Assembly (NCBI GenBank): GCA_030150505.1
Contig: JASLFS010000009.1
Location: forward strand, 1 to 35,099
Reading direction: 5' to 3'
Source of the DNA: Vitreoscilla sp.
Lineage (GTDB): Bacteria; Pseudomonadota; Gammaproteobacteria; Burkholderiales; Neisseriaceae
Length of the DNA stretch: 35,099 bases
Part shown: piece after piece, positions 34,014 through 35,099 of the stretch
Layout: the number at the start of each line of letters is the position of its first letter
How positions within the stretch are numbered: the stretch's first letter is position 1
Notes under the pieces: generated by a model
The model's input: only the letters and a program-made list of their open reading frames with translations
The model's database searches: none
What the model was told of the DNA's origin: nothing
Position numbers and translations under genes: made by a program

Positions 34014-35036
34014 ATGAAAATACTATTACCTACTTCAACGGCTGGTAGCCTACCTAAACCTTCTTGGCTATCTGAGCCTGAAAAACTTTGGTCACCTTGG
34101 AAATTGCAAGATGAGGAATTAGTTGAAGGCAAATTAGATGCTTTACGCTTATCATTGCAAGAGCAACAGCACGCTGGCATTGATATCGTCAGCGATGGCG
34201 AACAAACCCGCCAACACTTTGTCACCACATTCATTGAGCATCTTAGCGGTGTTGATTTTGAACAACGAGAAACCGTAAGAATTCGCAATCGCTATGATGC
34301 AAGCGTTCCAACGGTTGTCAGCGAGGTCGCACGTCAAAAGCCTGTGTTTGTTGAAGATGCAAAATTCTTACGTCAGCAAACCAAGCAGCCGATTAAATGG
34401 GCATTGCCAGGACCGATGACCATGATTGACACGCTTTACGATAATCATTATAAAAGCCGCGAAAAATTAGCATGGGAATTTGCTAAAATTTTGAACCAAG
34501 AAGCGAAAGAATTAGAAGCTGCTGGTGTGGATATTATCCAATTTGATGAGCCTGCTTTTAATGTTTTCTTTGATGAGGTTAACGATTGGGGAATTGCAAC
34601 GTTAGAAAGAGCAATTGAAGGCCTAAAATGCGAAACCGCAGTGCATATTTGCTACGGTTATGGCATCAAAGCAAATACAGATTGGAAAAAAACGCTAGGC
34701 TCTGAATGGAGACAATACGAAGAAGCCTTCCCTAAGCTACAACAATCTAATATTGATATCATTTCGCTAGAATGCCATAACTCACGAGTACCAATGGATC
34801 TCCTTGAGCTCATTCGTGGTAAAAAAGTCATGGTAGGCGCTATTGATGTTGCAACCAATACAATTGAAACACCAGACGAAGTTGCCGATACATTACGAAA
34901 AGCCCTTCAGTTTGTTGATGCCGATAAACTCTACCCTTCAACTAACTGCGGCATGGCTCCATTGTCTCGTGAAGTAGCAAGAGGCAAATTGAAAGCATTA
35001 AGTGCTGGTGCAGCAATTGTTCGAGGTGAAATCTAG
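34014..35036 (+). CDS. mesD: Folate-independent methionine synthase MesD (MetE C-domain-like)
   Basis: A 340-residue stand-alone homologue of the catalytic C-terminal domain of MetE, with no folate-binding N-terminal domain. Zn/homocysteine-site elements are visible: AVHICYGYG (His and Cys), SLECHNSR (Glu-Cys) and PSTNCGMAPLSREVA (last Cys ligand). The opening LLPTSTAGSLPKPSWL is typical of MetE-like barrels. Adjacency to mesX identifies it as the MesD type, which methylates homocysteine from an unknown, oxygen-dependent methyl source. The ATG has no strong Shine-Dalgarno and may be coupled to mesX. Confidence 0.92.
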   Translation: MKILLPTSTAGSLPKPSWLSEPEKLWSPWKLQDEELVEGKLDALRLSLQEQQHAGIDIVSDGEQTRQHFVTTFIEHLSGVDFEQRETVRIRNRYDASVPTVVSEVARQKPVFVEDAKFLRQQTKQPIKWALPGPMTMIDTLYDNHYKSREKLAWEFAKILNQEAKELEAAGVDIIQFDEPAFNVFFDEVNDWGIATLERAIEGLKCETAVHICYGYGIKANTDWKKTLGSEWRQYEEAFPKLQQSNIDIISLECHNSRVPMDLLELIRGKKVMVGAIDVATNTIETPDEVADTLRKALQFVDADKLYPSTNCGMAPLSREVARGKLKALSAGAAIVRGEI

Positions 35037-35055
35037 TATTAATTGAAGTGTTAAT

Positions 35056-35090
35056 AAAGGGTTACCTTATCTAATAGGTAGCCCTTATAA
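35056..35090 (+). terminator. Terminator of mesXD
   Basis: AAGGGTTACCT pairs with AGGTAGCCCTT, with a mismatch, around a short AT loop, 20 bp after the mesD stop. The T tract is weak. Confidence 0.65.
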
Positions 35091-35099
35091 CTTTACTCT

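Overview
The window is an AT-rich chromosomal segment of a proteobacterium, probably gammaproteobacterial. I base this on a cyanide-insensitive-type bd oxidase, a Pseudomonas-like creatine/sarcosine catabolic locus, a TauABCD system and an Acinetobacter-like mesX-mesD pair. I cannot name the genus. There are no rRNA or tRNA genes, CRISPR arrays or recognisable insertion sequences. Most genes have clear Shine-Dalgarno sequences and many operons end in obvious hairpin terminators, so the annotation is mostly straightforward.

Layout. Positions 1-1852 (minus) hold cydAB, the left gene cut by the window edge, behind a perfect FNR/ANR-type box. Positions 2395-3715 (plus) encode two secreted proteins, one of the DUF2145 family. 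Positions 3825-9098 (minus) are soxBDAG, heterotetrameric sarcosine oxidase. Divergent from it are purU and glyA (9344-11473), then a cupin gene (11644-12042). Creatinase and an MFS symporter form a minus-strand operon (12462-15046), divergent from a GATase1-AraC regulator (15229-16197). tauABCD follows (16644-20157), then a lipoprotein, a second GATase1-AraC regulator and a YkvI-like membrane protein on the minus strand (20235-23903). A CPA1 Na+/H+ antiporter (24400-25917) converges on a giant 1712-residue exonuclease-RecQ-UvrD fusion (26008-31146). Two small secreted proteins (31609-32607, minus) and the oxygen-dependent, folate-independent methionine synthase pair mesX-mesD (33008-35036) complete the window.

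How it works together. Creatinase splits creatine into sarcosine and urea. Sarcosine oxidase converts sarcosine to glycine, H2O2 and a folate-bound C1 unit. SHMT and PurU then manage glycine/serine and the folate C1 pool. A repeated TGTCGC element, often as direct repeats about 21 bp apart, lies upstream of soxB/purU, the cupin gene, creatinase/regulator, the ykvI-like gene and, as an inverted repeat, cydA. This suggests a single regulon run by one or both GATase1-AraC regulators. With taurine use next door, the region looks like a kit for scavenging creatine and taurine, both abundant in animal tissue.

The most unusual single gene is the helicase fusion, which joins a DEDD exonuclease-like domain, a RecQ-type SF2 helicase and a UvrD-type SF1 helicase. 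Two orphan hairpin terminators, one with a 15-codon ORF, point to unannotated small transcripts.
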